Assembly (NCBI RefSeq): GCF_003054055.1
Contig: NZ_QBKI01000009.1
Coordinates: 62,001 to 126,000 of the forward strand
Direction of reading: 5' to 3'
DNA length: 64,000 bases
Source of the DNA: Pontibacter mucosus
Lineage (GTDB): Bacteria; Bacteroidota; Bacteroidia; Cytophagales; Hymenobacteraceae
Of the stretch, positions 8,063-18,826 are shown piece by piece. The notes beneath the pieces are model-generated. The model was given only the letters and a program-made list of their open reading frames with translations. It did no database searches and was not told the origin of the DNA. The number at the start of each line of letters is the position of its first letter. Position 1 is the stretch's first letter. Made by a program: the position numbers and the translations under genes.

Positions 8063-8974
8063 CTACTGGCCTGTATCGGGAACGGGAAGTATCACCTTAA
8101 GGCTTTTGGCGTGCATCTCCACCTCTATTTTTTCTGCGGCTTCCACCGGCTCGCCGTCTATGTGCATCACCTCCCGATCCGGGTTGTAGATGGTGGCGCG
8201 CCTGCACTGAATAATTTTGGTATACACGCTGCTGTCGATGCTGTCGGTATACAGCTTATAAAGTATGCCCAGACTGGCAGCCCTCGGGAAAGGCTCTATC
8301 AGGCAGATTTCAAACCGGCCATCGTTTAGTACCCCATCCGGGTTAATGCTGGCGTTGGAGCCCCAGGCATTGGCGTTGGCCACCGTTACCATAAAAGCCT
8401 TGCCCTCAAAATTGCCGTTGTCGGTCTCTATTTTATATGCTTTGGGCTCATAACCGAGGTATTCCTGCAAGGCAATCCATACATAGGAACCGGGGCCACG
8501 GGTGTCGCCTTCGCAAAACCGCTCCACTACCAGGGCATTAAAGCCCAAATCGCTCAGGTGGATGGAAGGCATGCCGTTGAGGGTGATGGTATCGATGTTG
8601 CGCACCACGTGCGAATGAATAAGCTCGAGCGCCTCCTCCGTATCCTGGGGTATATCCAGGTCTTTAGAGAGCCCATTGCCGGAGCCAAGCGGGATGATGC
8701 CGAGCGGGGTGCCGGTACCAATCAGCAGGGCTCCCACGAGGCTGACGGTGCCATCGCCGCCAACCGCAAATACCCCGTCATACTTGTTTTCCCCGAGCTG
8801 CTTTTTCAGGTTTTCGGCGTCCTTCTCCCCGGTGGTGGTAAAGATGTCGTACGTTATCCCATGCTCCTGGCAAATAGCCTGGATATCCTCTTTCAGGTCG
8901 TCCTTCTCGATGTCTCCGGCGATAGGGTTCAGCACGAAAAGCAGGTTATGGAGCTTCTGTTCGTCCTTTCTCAT
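8063..8974 (-). CDS. YegS/DgkB-like diacylglycerol or lipid kinase
   Basis: The protein has 303 residues with the diacylglycerol-kinase catalytic domain: NPIAGDIEKDDL at the N-terminus, AVGGDGTVS (the GGDGT nucleotide motif) and PLGIIPLGSGNGLSKDL. The C-terminal half is the beta-sandwich lobe of the YegS/BmrU/DgkB group, with NPDGVLNDGRFEICLIEP and VMHIDGEPVE. It would phosphorylate a lipid such as diacylglycerol using ATP, at the cytoplasmic face of the membrane. It stands alone on the minus strand. The length is typical. The exact lipid cannot be told from sequence. Confidence 0.9.
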   Translation of the reverse strand: MRKDEQKLHNLLFVLNPIAGDIEKDDLKEDIQAICQEHGITYDIFTTTGEKDAENLKKQLGENKYDGVFAVGGDGTVSLVGALLIGTGTPLGIIPLGSGNGLSKDLDIPQDTEEALELIHSHVVRNIDTITLNGMPSIHLSDLGFNALVVERFCEGDTRGPGSYVWIALQEYLGYEPKAYKIETDNGNFEGKAFMVTVANANAWGSNASINPDGVLNDGRFEICLIEPFPRAASLGILYKLYTDSIDSSVYTKIIQCRRATIYNPDREVMHIDGEPVEAAEKIEVEMHAKSLKVILPVPDTGQ

Positions 8975-9037
8975 ATAGTTTGCTGCTATACATTTTGCCT
9001 CTGAAAAGGCTTGTTCATTAAGGAAAGTAATTAGGCC

Positions 9038-9850
9038 TTACTTGATAAGGTTTTCCGGCACCCCGTTCGGGTACTCCTGCCGGATGGCCTCCTCTATCCG
9101 GGCAATCCGGTTGCCGGGGTTCGGGTGCGTCTGCATGAACTCAGGCCCTCCGCCTGCGCCGCCACTCGCCTCCTCCAAAATCTCCATCACCCGTTTCATG
9201 GAATTGGGGTCGTAGCCGGCTGCGCCCGTTAGCTGCACCGCCAGCGCATCCGACTCAAGCTCATCATCCCGGCCATACCGCATGTTCATCAGTTGGCCTA
9301 CCATGGCAGCCACCACCGCGCCCGACCTGCTGGAGGGGTTGTCCGGGTCATACATGGCAATGGCTGCTGCGCCTGTCAGTCCCTGGGTCAGTTTTGCTTT
9401 GGCCAGTTGCTGCGCCGAGTGCCGCGCCACCACGTGCCCTATCTCGTGCCCCAGCACCCCAGCCAGTTGCCCTTCCGACTCTAACCGCCGCAGCAGCCCC
9501 GCTGTGATAAAGATCTGCCCACCCGGTAAGGCAAAGGCGTTCACGGTCTGCTCATCGGCCAGCAGGTGGAAGTCAAACTCATAGGGTGTCTCCCGCACGC
9601 GGGTATTCTGCACAAGGCGCTGCCCAATGGCTTTCACCTCCTGTACCGCCTGTTGGTCCGGGTGCAGCCCGCCGTACTGCTCGGCCATCTGGGGTGCAGC
9701 CTGCAAACCAAGGGCGATCTCCTGCTCCACGGTCATGTCCACGCGCTGCTCCTCGCCTGTAAACTCATTTTCCTCCGAGCTGCACCAGTATGTCACCAAC
9801 GATACCGCCGCAATCAGCAGGGCTACTATAAATTTTATGATTCCTTTCAT
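9038..9850 (-). CDS. M48-family zinc metalloprotease, exported
   Basis: The start chosen at 9850 gives 270 residues opening MKGIIKFIVALLIAAVSLVT, a signal peptide or anchor. A cysteine at position 23 (TYWCSS) could be a lipidation site, but the lipobox is poor. The zinc motif H135-E-I-G-H139 lies in GVLGHEIGHVVARH; the third ligand is probably the Glu in DDELESDALAV. The THPNPGNR segment near the end is typical of M48 peptidases of the BepA/LoiP type, which work on outer-membrane proteins in the periplasm. The window opens with the tail of a second M48 protein, so two paralogues lie within 10 kb. A -7 element lies 33 bases upstream. Confidence 0.9.
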   Translation of the reverse strand: MKGIIKFIVALLIAAVSLVTYWCSSEENEFTGEEQRVDMTVEQEIALGLQAAPQMAEQYGGLHPDQQAVQEVKAIGQRLVQNTRVRETPYEFDFHLLADEQTVNAFALPGGQIFITAGLLRRLESEGQLAGVLGHEIGHVVARHSAQQLAKAKLTQGLTGAAAIAMYDPDNPSSRSGAVVAAMVGQLMNMRYGRDDELESDALAVQLTGAAGYDPNSMKRVMEILEEASGGAGGGPEFMQTHPNPGNRIARIEEAIRQEYPNGVPENLIK

Positions 9851-9882
9851 GGTATACTTTTTTGTCCTATTGCCTGATACGG

Positions 9883-9890
9883 CAAATGTA
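9883..9890 (-). promoter_or_regulatory. Candidate -7 promoter element for the M48 protease
   Basis: On the minus strand the sequence is TACATTTG, matching TAnnTTTG, 33 bases before the ATG at 9850. No convincing -33 box was seen. Confidence 0.5.
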
Positions 9891-10103
9891 TTGTGTGAAC
9901 GTGCCGGCATGGGTACTGGTTGCTGCCTTCCGACCTGTTGCTGAAGCCGTTTTATAACTCATATAAGTATACGTTTTTATGGGTTTGAGAGCGAGGCAGG
10001 CGCGTAAATATTAGGCGCTTTGTATACTTTATGCAACCATACTCGTAGAAAAGTCTGCCTGCGGTAGAAAGCGGCAGGCCAAGTTAAACTAACGTATAGA
10101 ACC

Positions 10104-10301
10104 ATGAACCAGAAACGTACTTTTGGCACCATCCTGACCATATTAGGTATAGTGGGTATCATCTGGGGAGCCTATGCTTTCCTGATGGGTGGCGACGGTG
10201 CTGCGGTTGGCAAGTATACTTCCGCTGTACCCTTTGTGGTGGGCTTGATCTTCTTTTTTGCCGGGATCAACCTGATCAAAACCACAAAAGACGAAGCATA
10301 G
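10104..10301 (+). CDS. Small two-helix membrane protein, function unknown
   Basis: The protein has 65 residues. Two hydrophobic helices (about 8-27 and 40-58) flank a short polar loop, and the C-terminus KTTKDEA is charged. No named family is recognised, although such small proteins are common in Hymenobacteraceae. A strong hairpin terminator follows 24 bases after the stop, which supports a real single-gene unit. The palindrome AAGTATACTT lies inside the coding sequence (10212-10221). Confidence 0.7.
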   Translation: MNQKRTFGTILTILGIVGIIWGAYAFLMGGDGAAVGKYTSAVPFVVGLIFFFAGINLIKTTKDEA

Positions 10302-10324
10302 CACAGCAACCGATAAGCACAAAA

Positions 10325-10357
10325 AAGCCCCCTGCCAGGAAATCTGACAGGGGGCTT
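10325..10357. terminator. Bidirectional Rho-independent terminator
   Basis: AGCCCCCTG (10326-10334) and CAGGGGGCT (10348-10356) form a perfect 9-bp stem with A-rich sequence on the left and TTC on the right. It lies between the small membrane protein gene and the convergent L,D-transpeptidase gene. Confidence 0.85.
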
Positions 10358-10384
10358 CTATATTGATGGGGTTTAAACTTTCTA

Positions 10385-11209
10385 TTAGCTGTTCAGCATG
10401 TCTGTTAAAGACTGTGCTGCAAAGTATTCAATAGCCTTGCTGTTGTCGAGGAAGCGCGAAGTATATGTAGCATCCTTGCCATGGATGTACAGCACGGACT
10501 GGTCCTTGATAGTCTCAATCACCTGCTTGGACACTTCTGTTGGAACGGCGGGGCAACCGAGGCTGCGGCCCAACCGGCCATTCTGCTTTACAAAGGCCTC
10601 TGTGGCGTAGTCAGCACCATGCACCACAATGGCCCGTTCCATGGCTTTATGGTTAAAGCCCTCGTCCATGCCCTGCAGGCGCAGCGAAAGGCCGTGCTTG
10701 CCGTAATAGGTGGCGTCTGTGATATAGAAACCCAGGCTGCTCTTGTTGGAGCCATACTCGTTGGAGAACTGCGTGGCGGTATTCTGACCCGTGTTGCGCC
10801 CATGGGCCACCAGCGTGTTAAACAGAACCTTCTTGTTGTTCAGGTCGATTATCCAGAGGCGCTTTTGGGTGCTTGATTTAGTGAAGTCCACCACAGAAAG
10901 TATGGATTTCTCGGGAGCGACCATCTGTAGCCGCTTGAAGTTCTGAAATCCCACCACGGCCTTCTCAAAAACATCATAGGAAAGGCCTTTTTGCGCCAGG
11001 CCCGCTGCATCGTACAGCTCCTTTACATGGTTATCGAAGGCTACTTCCATGGCTGCGGCAGCAGCTCCTTCGGCTCCGCCGTGGGCTAACAGCGCATCTG
11101 CCCTGGCCTCCAAGGCTGCGGGGTTGGCTGCGGCCGGCTCCGGCGCAGAGGCAGGCGAGTTGAAAGAAAGAAGTCCCAGGGTGATTGCAGTCAGAAACAC
11201 TCTTATCAT
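10385..11209 (-). CDS. Exported murein L,D-transpeptidase catalytic-domain family protein
   Basis: The protein has 274 residues. The N-terminal signal peptide ends near the Ala/Pro-rich stretch at residues 20-35. The mature part carries an L,D-transpeptidase-type catalytic region: AIVVHGADYA supplies the histidine, and RLGRSLGCPAVP gives the S-x-G-C motif with the catalytic cysteine. WIIDLNNKKVLFNTLVAHGRN resembles the entry strands of the YkuD-like fold. The arrangement fits the murein L,D-transpeptidase catalytic-domain family common in Bacteroidota, which would act on peptidoglycan peptides in the periplasm. A cross-linking or hydrolytic role is not proven. It stands alone on the minus strand between two hairpins. 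Confidence 0.85.
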   Translation of the reverse strand: MIRVFLTAITLGLLSFNSPASAPEPAAANPAALEARADALLAHGGAEGAAAAAMEVAFDNHVKELYDAAGLAQKGLSYDVFEKAVVGFQNFKRLQMVAPEKSILSVVDFTKSSTQKRLWIIDLNNKKVLFNTLVAHGRNTGQNTATQFSNEYGSNKSSLGFYITDATYYGKHGLSLRLQGMDEGFNHKAMERAIVVHGADYATEAFVKQNGRLGRSLGCPAVPTEVSKQVIETIKDQSVLYIHGKDATYTSRFLDNSKAIEYFAAQSLTDMLNS

Positions 11210-11473
11210 AGTATTAGATTAAGCTTACTGTTTTTAGAGTTCGGTAAAACAACATGCCCCATTGCACAAATTGTTCCGGGCACCCCCAAACTATACAGAG
11301 AAAACTATAGTTAAATTACAGGATATTTCTGAATTGTGCAATAGCGCAGGCTATAACCGGAAAAAAAGCAGCGCCAGGGCGTGGTATGAAACAAAAGGTG
11401 CAAAACGATGTTTTTCAGGCTACCTTTGCTTCGCAGCAGAACTTGCTGCAACTTTATACCAACACGCAATGCC

Positions 11474-11893
11474 ATGTCGAAACGTATTATAGCCACACAC
11501 CTGCTGGGCCTGCTGCTTTTAGGGGCCTGCTCTGTGCCCGATACCCTGAAAGACTTTGACAGTGATAGCTGGAAAAGCGACCGCAACGGCTGCGATAACA
11601 AGCGCGCCGAGCTGGTGGATGACTTCGAGCTGATAAGAAAGGAGCTTTACGGCAAGAAAGAGTATGTGGTACGCAACCTACTGGGCAAGCCAGACAGCGA
11701 AGAGTTGATGGAGCGCAGCCAGCGCATTTATTTCTATTACATAGAGCCCGGTGACCAATGCCAGCAAAGCGATCAGCGCCGTACGCAAATGTCGGAGGCG
11801 AACCGCCTGCAGGTGCGCCTCAACTCGGTGGGTAAAGTATCCGAAGTAACTTACTACAGACCTGTAGTAGCAGAAACAACGAAGGCCGAGTAA
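11474..11893 (+). CDS. Small lipoprotein, function unknown
   Basis: The start at 11474 gives 139 residues opening MSKRIIATHLLGLLLLGACS, a textbook lipoprotein signal with the cysteine at position 19. An upstream in-frame extension lacks signal features and is rejected. The mature part is charged; KEYVVRNLLGKPD is reminiscent of the SmpA/OmlA (BamE-like) fold, where a helix is followed by LLGKPD, but this is only a resemblance. The membrane side it faces is not known. The 3' end of the gene forms half of a terminator hairpin. Confidence 0.75.
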   Translation: MSKRIIATHLLGLLLLGACSVPDTLKDFDSDSWKSDRNGCDNKRAELVDDFELIRKELYGKKEYVVRNLLGKPDSEELMERSQRIYFYYIEPGDQCQQSDQRRTQMSEANRLQVRLNSVGKVSEVTYYRPVVAETTKAE

Positions 11894-11912
11894 TTACCCG
11901 GCCTTCGCTTTA
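11880..11912. terminator. Terminator overlapping the stop codon of the small lipoprotein gene
   Basis: CGAAGGCCG (11880-11888) and CGGCCTTCG (11899-11907) form a 9-bp perfect stem. The loop includes the TAA stop, and CTTTAT follows. It separates two convergent genes only 22 bases apart. Confidence 0.75.
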
Positions 11913-11915
11913 TAC

Positions 11916-12311
11916 TTATTCCTCATGCTCTGTAATCAGGTGGGCGTCCAGCCTGCCCTCCAGTTTCTGGTATTTCAGCAGCTGTTGTGCCGTCAGCACG
12001 CTTCTCAAGCTCTCGTCGTTCTGGCGCTGCACGCTTCTGAACTCCCTGGCCCGTGAGAGCGCGTCATGCGAGAAGCTAGCCTCCACCTGCTGCAGTTGCT
12101 GGTAGCGGCTCTTGTTAAGCTTGTCCACCATCAGGTACTGCTCGTCTGTCAAGTCTAATTCCTGCTTCATTTCCATACTCGCCATGGCAGGTCCGTCCAG
12201 CTCCATCGACAGCACCACTAAGTCCAGTCCGTCATCAGCAGAGCCTAGACGCTGGGCATAGCCGGCCGTTCCCATCAGCACCATCACAAGTATAAGTAAA
12301 GATTTTTTCAT
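11916..12311 (-). CDS. Exported Spy/CpxP-like protein with LTxxQ motifs
   Basis: The start at 12311 gives 131 residues opening MKKSLLILVMVLMGTAGYAQ, a signal peptide with an Ala-x-Ala-like cleavage site. The mature part is helical and carries two LTxxQ motifs (LDLTDEQYLMV and SVLTAQQLLKY), the hallmark of the Spy/CpxP periplasmic chaperone and sensor family. In enterobacteria these proteins protect unfolded proteins or damp the Cpx response. Here the role is inferred only from the motifs and the export signal. A short AT-rich hairpin (12439-12460) lies in the intergenic region upstream. Confidence 0.75.
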   Translation of the reverse strand: MKKSLLILVMVLMGTAGYAQRLGSADDGLDLVVLSMELDGPAMASMEMKQELDLTDEQYLMVDKLNKSRYQQLQQVEASFSHDALSRAREFRSVQRQNDESLRSVLTAQQLLKYQKLEGRLDAHLITEHEE

Positions 12312-12619
12312 TTGGTTTTGATACGCGTTAGTAGTTAAAGTTCTTTTTAGCTGTCTTAAACGTACAATTCTCACGCAAGTTAGTAAAAAATCTAAATATT
12401 ATACTTTTTATTTATTTTTTTTAACATTTATCACATTCAAGACAAAATATTACTTGTCTTAGCCTATACTAAACCACTTTACTAAATACATTCTGCTTTT
12501 TGTAACCCTACTGCCTGCCTCGTGTATATCTAATATAAGCACTTTAATTTATAGTACTTTTTTAAACAGGTGCTACTATATTTTAATTATTTTACAGGGA
12601 TTAATTATACTTATTTGAT
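12312..12619. other. AT-rich divergent promoter region
   Basis: About 300 bases, much more AT-rich than the neighbours, lie between a minus-strand and a plus-strand gene. A small hairpin, AAGACAA (12439-12445) with TTGTCTT (12454-12460), could be an operator. Two TATACTT motifs are present. No clear TAnnTTTG element was seen. Confidence 0.5.
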
Positions 12620-12859
12620 ATGAGAACCAGGTTTTACAATCCCAGCAAACTGGAGGTCAACTTCGCCAGGGCGATAAAGGATCTGACACAGCAGCTGGAG
12701 AAGAAATTGGACGAAGGCGAGAAAGTAATCAATACAGAATCTATACACCATACTGATAACCCGATGGTTATCTTTAAGCTACAGGACAAGGAAGGAGACT
12801 TGCATGAAGTAGTGGTACAATTTATACAGCGGCCTGACAACTTGGTAAAGCAGGAATAA
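12620..12859 (+). CDS. Conserved-looking hypothetical protein, 79 residues
   Basis: A small soluble protein with balanced charge. A helical middle (FARAIKDLTQQLEKKLDEGE) is followed by beta-like segments ending VVVQFIQRPDNLVKQE. No signal or membrane segment is seen and no family is recognised. Normal codon use, an AT-rich promoter region in front and a 20-bp perfect terminator behind make it a credible gene. Confidence 0.65.
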   Translation: MRTRFYNPSKLEVNFARAIKDLTQQLEKKLDEGEKVINTESIHHTDNPMVIFKLQDKEGDLHEVVVQFIQRPDNLVKQE

Positions 12860-12867
12860 CCACCAAC

Positions 12868-12913
12868 AAATGCCGGAGCGCCAGCTAAAAGTATAGCTGG
12901 CGCTCCGGCATTT
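12868..12913. terminator. Strong bidirectional terminator, 20-bp perfect stem
   Basis: The left arm 12868-12887 and the right arm 12894-12913 pair perfectly over 20 bases, with AAAT at one end and ATTT at the other. The 6-base loop AAAGTA plus the first bases of the right arm make up one AAGTATA motif (12889-12895). It lies between convergent genes. Confidence 0.9.
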
Positions 12914-12937
12914 ATAAATAACATATAATAAAGCTGC

Positions 12938-13396
12938 TTATGGCGCCCCAGGCACCTTGTACTGTCGCTGCTTAAACCACTGCATGGCAATAAACGAGAT
13001 CATGAGCCCCGAGATAACGCCCTCCAGCAGCAGCACCGAAAAGATCACGACACCGGGCGTAGAGTCTATGCGCTCCCCGAAATACCTCTCGGCAGAGAGC
13101 ACCTCCACCAGGTCCTGCCCGGCCGTTTTTATGTAAACGACCATAAAGGCGGAGAACACCACCGAAGCTACGACAGATGTTATAATGCCGGTGGCCAGCC
13201 CCTTAAAGTAGGAGATGTTCCCCGACACCATCTTCTTATAGCCTCTGATGGCCAACACCACGCCTACTGCCAGAATGAGTCCGTTCAGAAAGCGCAGTTC
13301 AACAATATGCACCAGCCCGATCAGCTTCATCAGAAAGAAATAGGCAAAGAGTGCCACCGCGGTAAGCAGGCCATACTTCAGGCCAATCTTCTCCAT
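12938..13396 (-). CDS. Four-helix membrane protein, DUF4199-like (paralogue A)
   Basis: The protein has 152 residues and four predicted membrane helices: about 8-28, 33-50, 65-90 and 115-140. The opening GLKYGLLTAVALFAYFFLM, central YFKGLATGIITSVVAS and C-terminal GLMISFIAMQWFKQRQ fit the DUF4199 type found in Bacteroidota; function is unknown. The gene at 13453-13926 is a clear paralogue with the same helix spacing and the shared ending FIAMQWFK. The pair is read in the same direction with 56 bases between, so it arose by tandem duplication and is probably co-transcribed. Confidence 0.75.
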   Translation of the reverse strand: MEKIGLKYGLLTAVALFAYFFLMKLIGLVHIVELRFLNGLILAVGVVLAIRGYKKMVSGNISYFKGLATGIITSVVASVVFSAFMVVYIKTAGQDLVEVLSAERYFGERIDSTPGVVIFSVLLLEGVISGLMISFIAMQWFKQRQYKVPGAP

Positions 13397-13452
13397 AGTA
13401 AGGTAAGGTTCTAGGGTTTAATCGCTATACGTAAGGTAATACAGTAGTTCTG

Positions 13453-13926
13453 CTAAACCTGATTTGGCATGGTATGCTCCGGGCTTTTAAACCATTGCAT
13501 GGCAATAAAGCCAATGATAAAGCCTGGCCAGGTACCGTGCGCGATGGTTATCCAGAACATGGCCAGCACCGACAATCCTGCCGGGAACAGGGCGCTTGCC
13601 TGCATCATCTCCAGGTACGAACTGTCGAACACAGTAACGTAGAGCACCAGGAAAATGGCCAGAATCAGCGACGATACAAAGGCCGTGACAACGCCAATAC
13701 CCAGCCCGTCGAAGTACCGGATAAAGCCGCGGTTAATGCGTTTGAACTTGGATATCGCCACGACAATGCCTATGATGAGAAAGATACCGCTCAGGTAAGA
13801 AAGCTCCACAATGCGTGTAAGCCCGATGATTCGCATTATCAGGAAGAACACGATGTGCGCCACCCCTACCAGCAAGCCATACTTTATTCCAATATTCTGG
13901 AAAGAAACTTTATTAGTAGAAGCCAT
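13453..13926 (-). CDS. Four-helix membrane protein, DUF4199-like (paralogue B)
   Basis: The protein has 157 residues and is the upstream member of the tandem pair. The opening IGIKYGLLVGVAHIVFFLIMR aligns with that of paralogue A, as do RYFDGLGIGVVTAFVSS and the ending GFIIGFIAMQWFK. Four membrane helices are evident. Overall similarity to the neighbour is moderate, so the duplication is not recent. The family has no established function. Confidence 0.75.
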   Translation of the reverse strand: MASTNKVSFQNIGIKYGLLVGVAHIVFFLIMRIIGLTRIVELSYLSGIFLIIGIVVAISKFKRINRGFIRYFDGLGIGVVTAFVSSLILAIFLVLYVTVFDSSYLEMMQASALFPAGLSVLAMFWITIAHGTWPGFIIGFIAMQWFKSPEHTMPNQV

Positions 13927-15885
<1,959 letters not shown>

Positions 15886-15918
15886 GTATATAGTTTCATC
15901 TAAATACTGAAAGAACCT

Positions 15919-16614
15919 ATGCTGAAGCCATCGCGCCTCTGTACTCCTCTGTTTTTGTTCGGGTTGCTGCTTGGCACCGAGGCGCTTGCCCAGGTGCCGG
16001 ACACCACCTATCGTAAACCGGAGCTCCCGACCGGCCCTCCGGCCCCCGTGGAGCAGCCCCTGCCGCAGCCCCGTGTGGTAGAGCGGCCGCAGCCTGAGCC
16101 TACGGTTACCAGGGAGCAGGTGGCGGAAGAGCCAGAAGAGCAACTGCGGTTTATCGACAAGTTATACTTTGGCGGTAGCTTTGGCCTTCAGTTTGGAACC
16201 TATACGAATATCTCCCTGCTGCCCACCATCAGCTACGCCATCACGCCACGGTTCTTTGCAGGCGTGGGGGGGGTATACCATTACCAGAGCGGAGGAGGCT
16301 TTAACATGCACCACTACGGGGGGCGCGGCATCCTGCAACTGGAGATGTTCGATGTAGGAAGCGGCACAGTGCTGGCCCACGGGGAGGTGGAAACGCTAAG
16401 TATAGCAGTTCCCTTCTACGATGTGTATGGCAGACGGCGAACCGACCGCACGGCATTAAGCATACCGATGGTAGGCCTGGGGTACAGGCAGCGCATCTCC
16501 AGCAAGGGCTCTTTCGATTTGCTGGTGCTCTACAACGGAAACGGTGATCCGATAAACCCTTATAATAACCCGGTGATACGCGCAGGATTCAATTTTCCGT
16601 TTACCAGCCGCTAA
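15919..16614 (+). CDS. Exported outer-membrane beta-barrel-like protein with proline-rich N-terminal segment
   Basis: The protein has 231 residues. A signal peptide (residues 1-25, ending EALAQ) is followed by a Pro/Glu-rich low-complexity stretch (about 26-75) and then a region of alternating hydrophobic and aromatic strands (LYFGGSFGLQFGTYTN, FFAGVGGVYHYQSGG, IRAGFNFPF) that reads like a small outer-membrane barrel ending in Phe. The proline-rich part could span the periplasm. No specific family is recognised. It lies 33 bases after the ABC-F gene and ends at a strong terminator. Confidence 0.72.
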   Translation: MLKPSRLCTPLFLFGLLLGTEALAQVPDTTYRKPELPTGPPAPVEQPLPQPRVVERPQPEPTVTREQVAEEPEEQLRFIDKLYFGGSFGLQFGTYTNISLLPTISYAITPRFFAGVGGVYHYQSGGGFNMHHYGGRGILQLEMFDVGSGTVLAHGEVETLSIAVPFYDVYGRRRTDRTALSIPMVGLGYRQRISSKGSFDLLVLYNGNGDPINPYNNPVIRAGFNFPFTSR

Positions 16615-16640
16615 GTATAAAGTATAAGTATAAAAGCAAA

Positions 16641-16668
16641 AAGGGCTGCCGTGTTCACGGCAGCCCTT
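16641..16668. terminator. Rho-independent terminator
   Basis: A 13-bp perfect stem, AAGGGCTGCCGTG with CACGGCAGCCCTT, is followed by CTGTTTT. Three AAGTATA motifs stand between the stop codon and the stem (16614-16633). Confidence 0.88.
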
Positions 16669-16688
16669 CTGTTTTAAAGAGTACTACA

Positions 16689-16838
16689 TCATCCCCGTAT
16701 CAGGCGAAGCAGCACCACGATAATGGCGATTACAAGCAGGATGTGTATCAGACCACCCACAGCGTCAGGGAATCCCAGGAAACCAATCAGCCAGATGATC
16801 ACGAGCACTACAGCTATAACATAAAGTAAATTTCCCAT
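16689..16838 (-). CDS. lmo0937-like small membrane protein, copy 1 (49 residues)
   Basis: ATG at 16836-16838 opens a 49-codon frame, MGNLLYVIAVVLVIIWLIGF followed by LGFPDAVGGLIHILLVIAII and VVLLRLIRG, ending in TGA. Two hydrophobic helices flank a short turn, the layout of the lmo0937/DUF5670 family of tiny membrane proteins found in many bacteria, often stress-related but of unproven function. The neighbour at 16905-17057 is nearly the same protein, which confirms both as real genes despite their size. Confidence 0.82.
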   Translation of the reverse strand: MGNLLYVIAVVLVIIWLIGFLGFPDAVGGLIHILLVIAIIVVLLRLIRG

Positions 16839-16904
16839 AGTTTTGTCGGTTAAATAGTGTTCGAGTTGTTATTTTATCTTTTTAACGTAAATACACGCTG
16901 TTGG

Positions 16905-17057
16905 TTAGGCACTGCGTATCAGGCGCAGCAGCACCGCAATTACAGCCAATACCAGCAACACGTGTATGATTCCGCCTACGGCATCAGGGAAGCCCAGGAA
17001 TCCGATAAGCCAGAAAATCACCAGCACTACGGCGATGATATAAAGTAAATTTCCCAT
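16905..17057 (-). CDS. lmo0937-like small membrane protein, copy 2 (50 residues)
   Basis: ATG at 17055-17057 opens a 50-codon frame, MGNLLYIIAVVLVIFWLIGF followed by LGFPDAVGGIIHVLLVLAVI and AVLLRLIRSA. It differs from copy 1 mainly by Ile/Val/Leu exchanges, while the DNA has many third-position changes, which indicates selection at the protein level. The two copies are 66 bases apart on the same strand. Their 5' coding ends and the sequence around the start (TTTCCCAT on the plus strand) are almost identical. Confidence 0.82.
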   Translation of the reverse strand: MGNLLYIIAVVLVIFWLIGFLGFPDAVGGIIHVLLVLAVIAVLLRLIRSA

Positions 17058-17466
17058 AGTTGTATCTCTTTTGTTCAGCCTCAGAGCCGCAGTTGCAAAC
17101 CAGCACCCGCCGGGCTCCTAGGTATTGTGTTTTTAATTTTTAGCTTTTACGGTGCTTTGGTGCAAAGGATTTATATTATACAATAATTTTCTATTCCAAT
17201 AGGTAGTTTTATCTATATACTTTTAATTGTTATACTTTATAAAACGTAGGCTTACAACCTTTTATAGCTCCAAGAGGCTGCTCTCCTGGGGAGCACTTCT
17301 AGCTGTCGGCTTCTTTAGACATTTTGTTTAACAGGGATAACCCGGGTAAAGCAAAGCCATTTAGCGTATATGAGTATTCGAAGAAACACGCCTCAAAAAA
17401 CGTGGGATAAGTATAAACTTGTTAGCTTTGTATGGATTAAAAACTGACTAACTATACTTTATACCT
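17058..17466. other. AT-rich intergenic region with divergent promoters
   Basis: About 400 bases hold the start regions of the tandem small-peptide genes (minus) and the dehydrogenase gene (plus). Besides the -7 element at 17423-17430 and four AAGTATA/TATACTT motifs, nothing specific was recognised. Confidence 0.5.
17423..17430 (+). promoter_or_regulatory. Candidate -7 promoter element of the dehydrogenase gene
   Basis: TAGCTTTG matches TAnnTTTG, 37 bases before the ATG at 17467. The same octamer stands in front of the ABC-F gene. Confidence 0.55.
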
Positions 17467-18360
<894 letters not shown>

Positions 18361-18376
18361 CCTATACTTATATAAT

Positions 18377-18769
18377 ATGAGTCAGGAACAGAACAATGTG
18401 GTAGGCTGGTTTGAGATACCGGTAACCGACATGCCGCGTGCTATCAAGTTTTACAATGCCGTGTTTGGCTATGCGCTGGAGAGCCAGCAGTTTGGCGACG
18501 AGGAAATGGCTTGGTTCCCCTGGGTGGAGAATGGCCCCGGAGCCTCCGGGTCGCTGGTGAAAAACGAGCAGCTCTACAAACCCTCTCCGCAGGGCCCGGT
18601 GGTATACTTCTCCTCTCCTTCCGGCGACCTGGCCAACGAGCTGCACAAGGTCGAAACAGCCGGCGGCAAGGTGCTGCAGCAGAAAACCCTCATCACCGAA
18701 GATATAGGTTACATGTGCCTGCTGCTGGACTCAGAAGGCAACCGCGTCGCCATCCACTCCCGAAAATAA
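18377..18769 (+). CDS. VOC (glyoxalase/bleomycin-resistance fold) family protein
   Basis: The protein has 130 residues made of two beta-alpha-beta-beta-beta units. The opening NNVVGWFEIPVTDMPRAIKF with FYNAVFGYALE, and the closing MCLLLDSEGNRVAIHSRK, are typical of the VOC superfamily. Enzymatic identity cannot be told; many members of this subtype have no known reaction. It lies 16 bases after the dehydrogenase gene and is followed by a hairpin. Confidence 0.85.
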   Translation: MSQEQNNVVGWFEIPVTDMPRAIKFYNAVFGYALESQQFGDEEMAWFPWVENGPGASGSLVKNEQLYKPSPQGPVVYFSSPSGDLANELHKVETAGGKVLQQKTLITEDIGYMCLLLDSEGNRVAIHSRK

Positions 18770-18788
18770 AGTTATACTTCTTCCACCA

Positions 18789-18826
18789 TCACAACAGCCG
18801 CTGCGACTCCGTAGCGGCTGTTGTGA
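18789..18826. terminator. Hairpin after the VOC gene, probable terminator
   Basis: TCACAACAGCCGCT and AGCGGCTGTTGTGA form a 14-bp perfect stem around a 10-base loop. The following bases (TCCTATCC) are only weakly T-rich. Confidence 0.65.
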
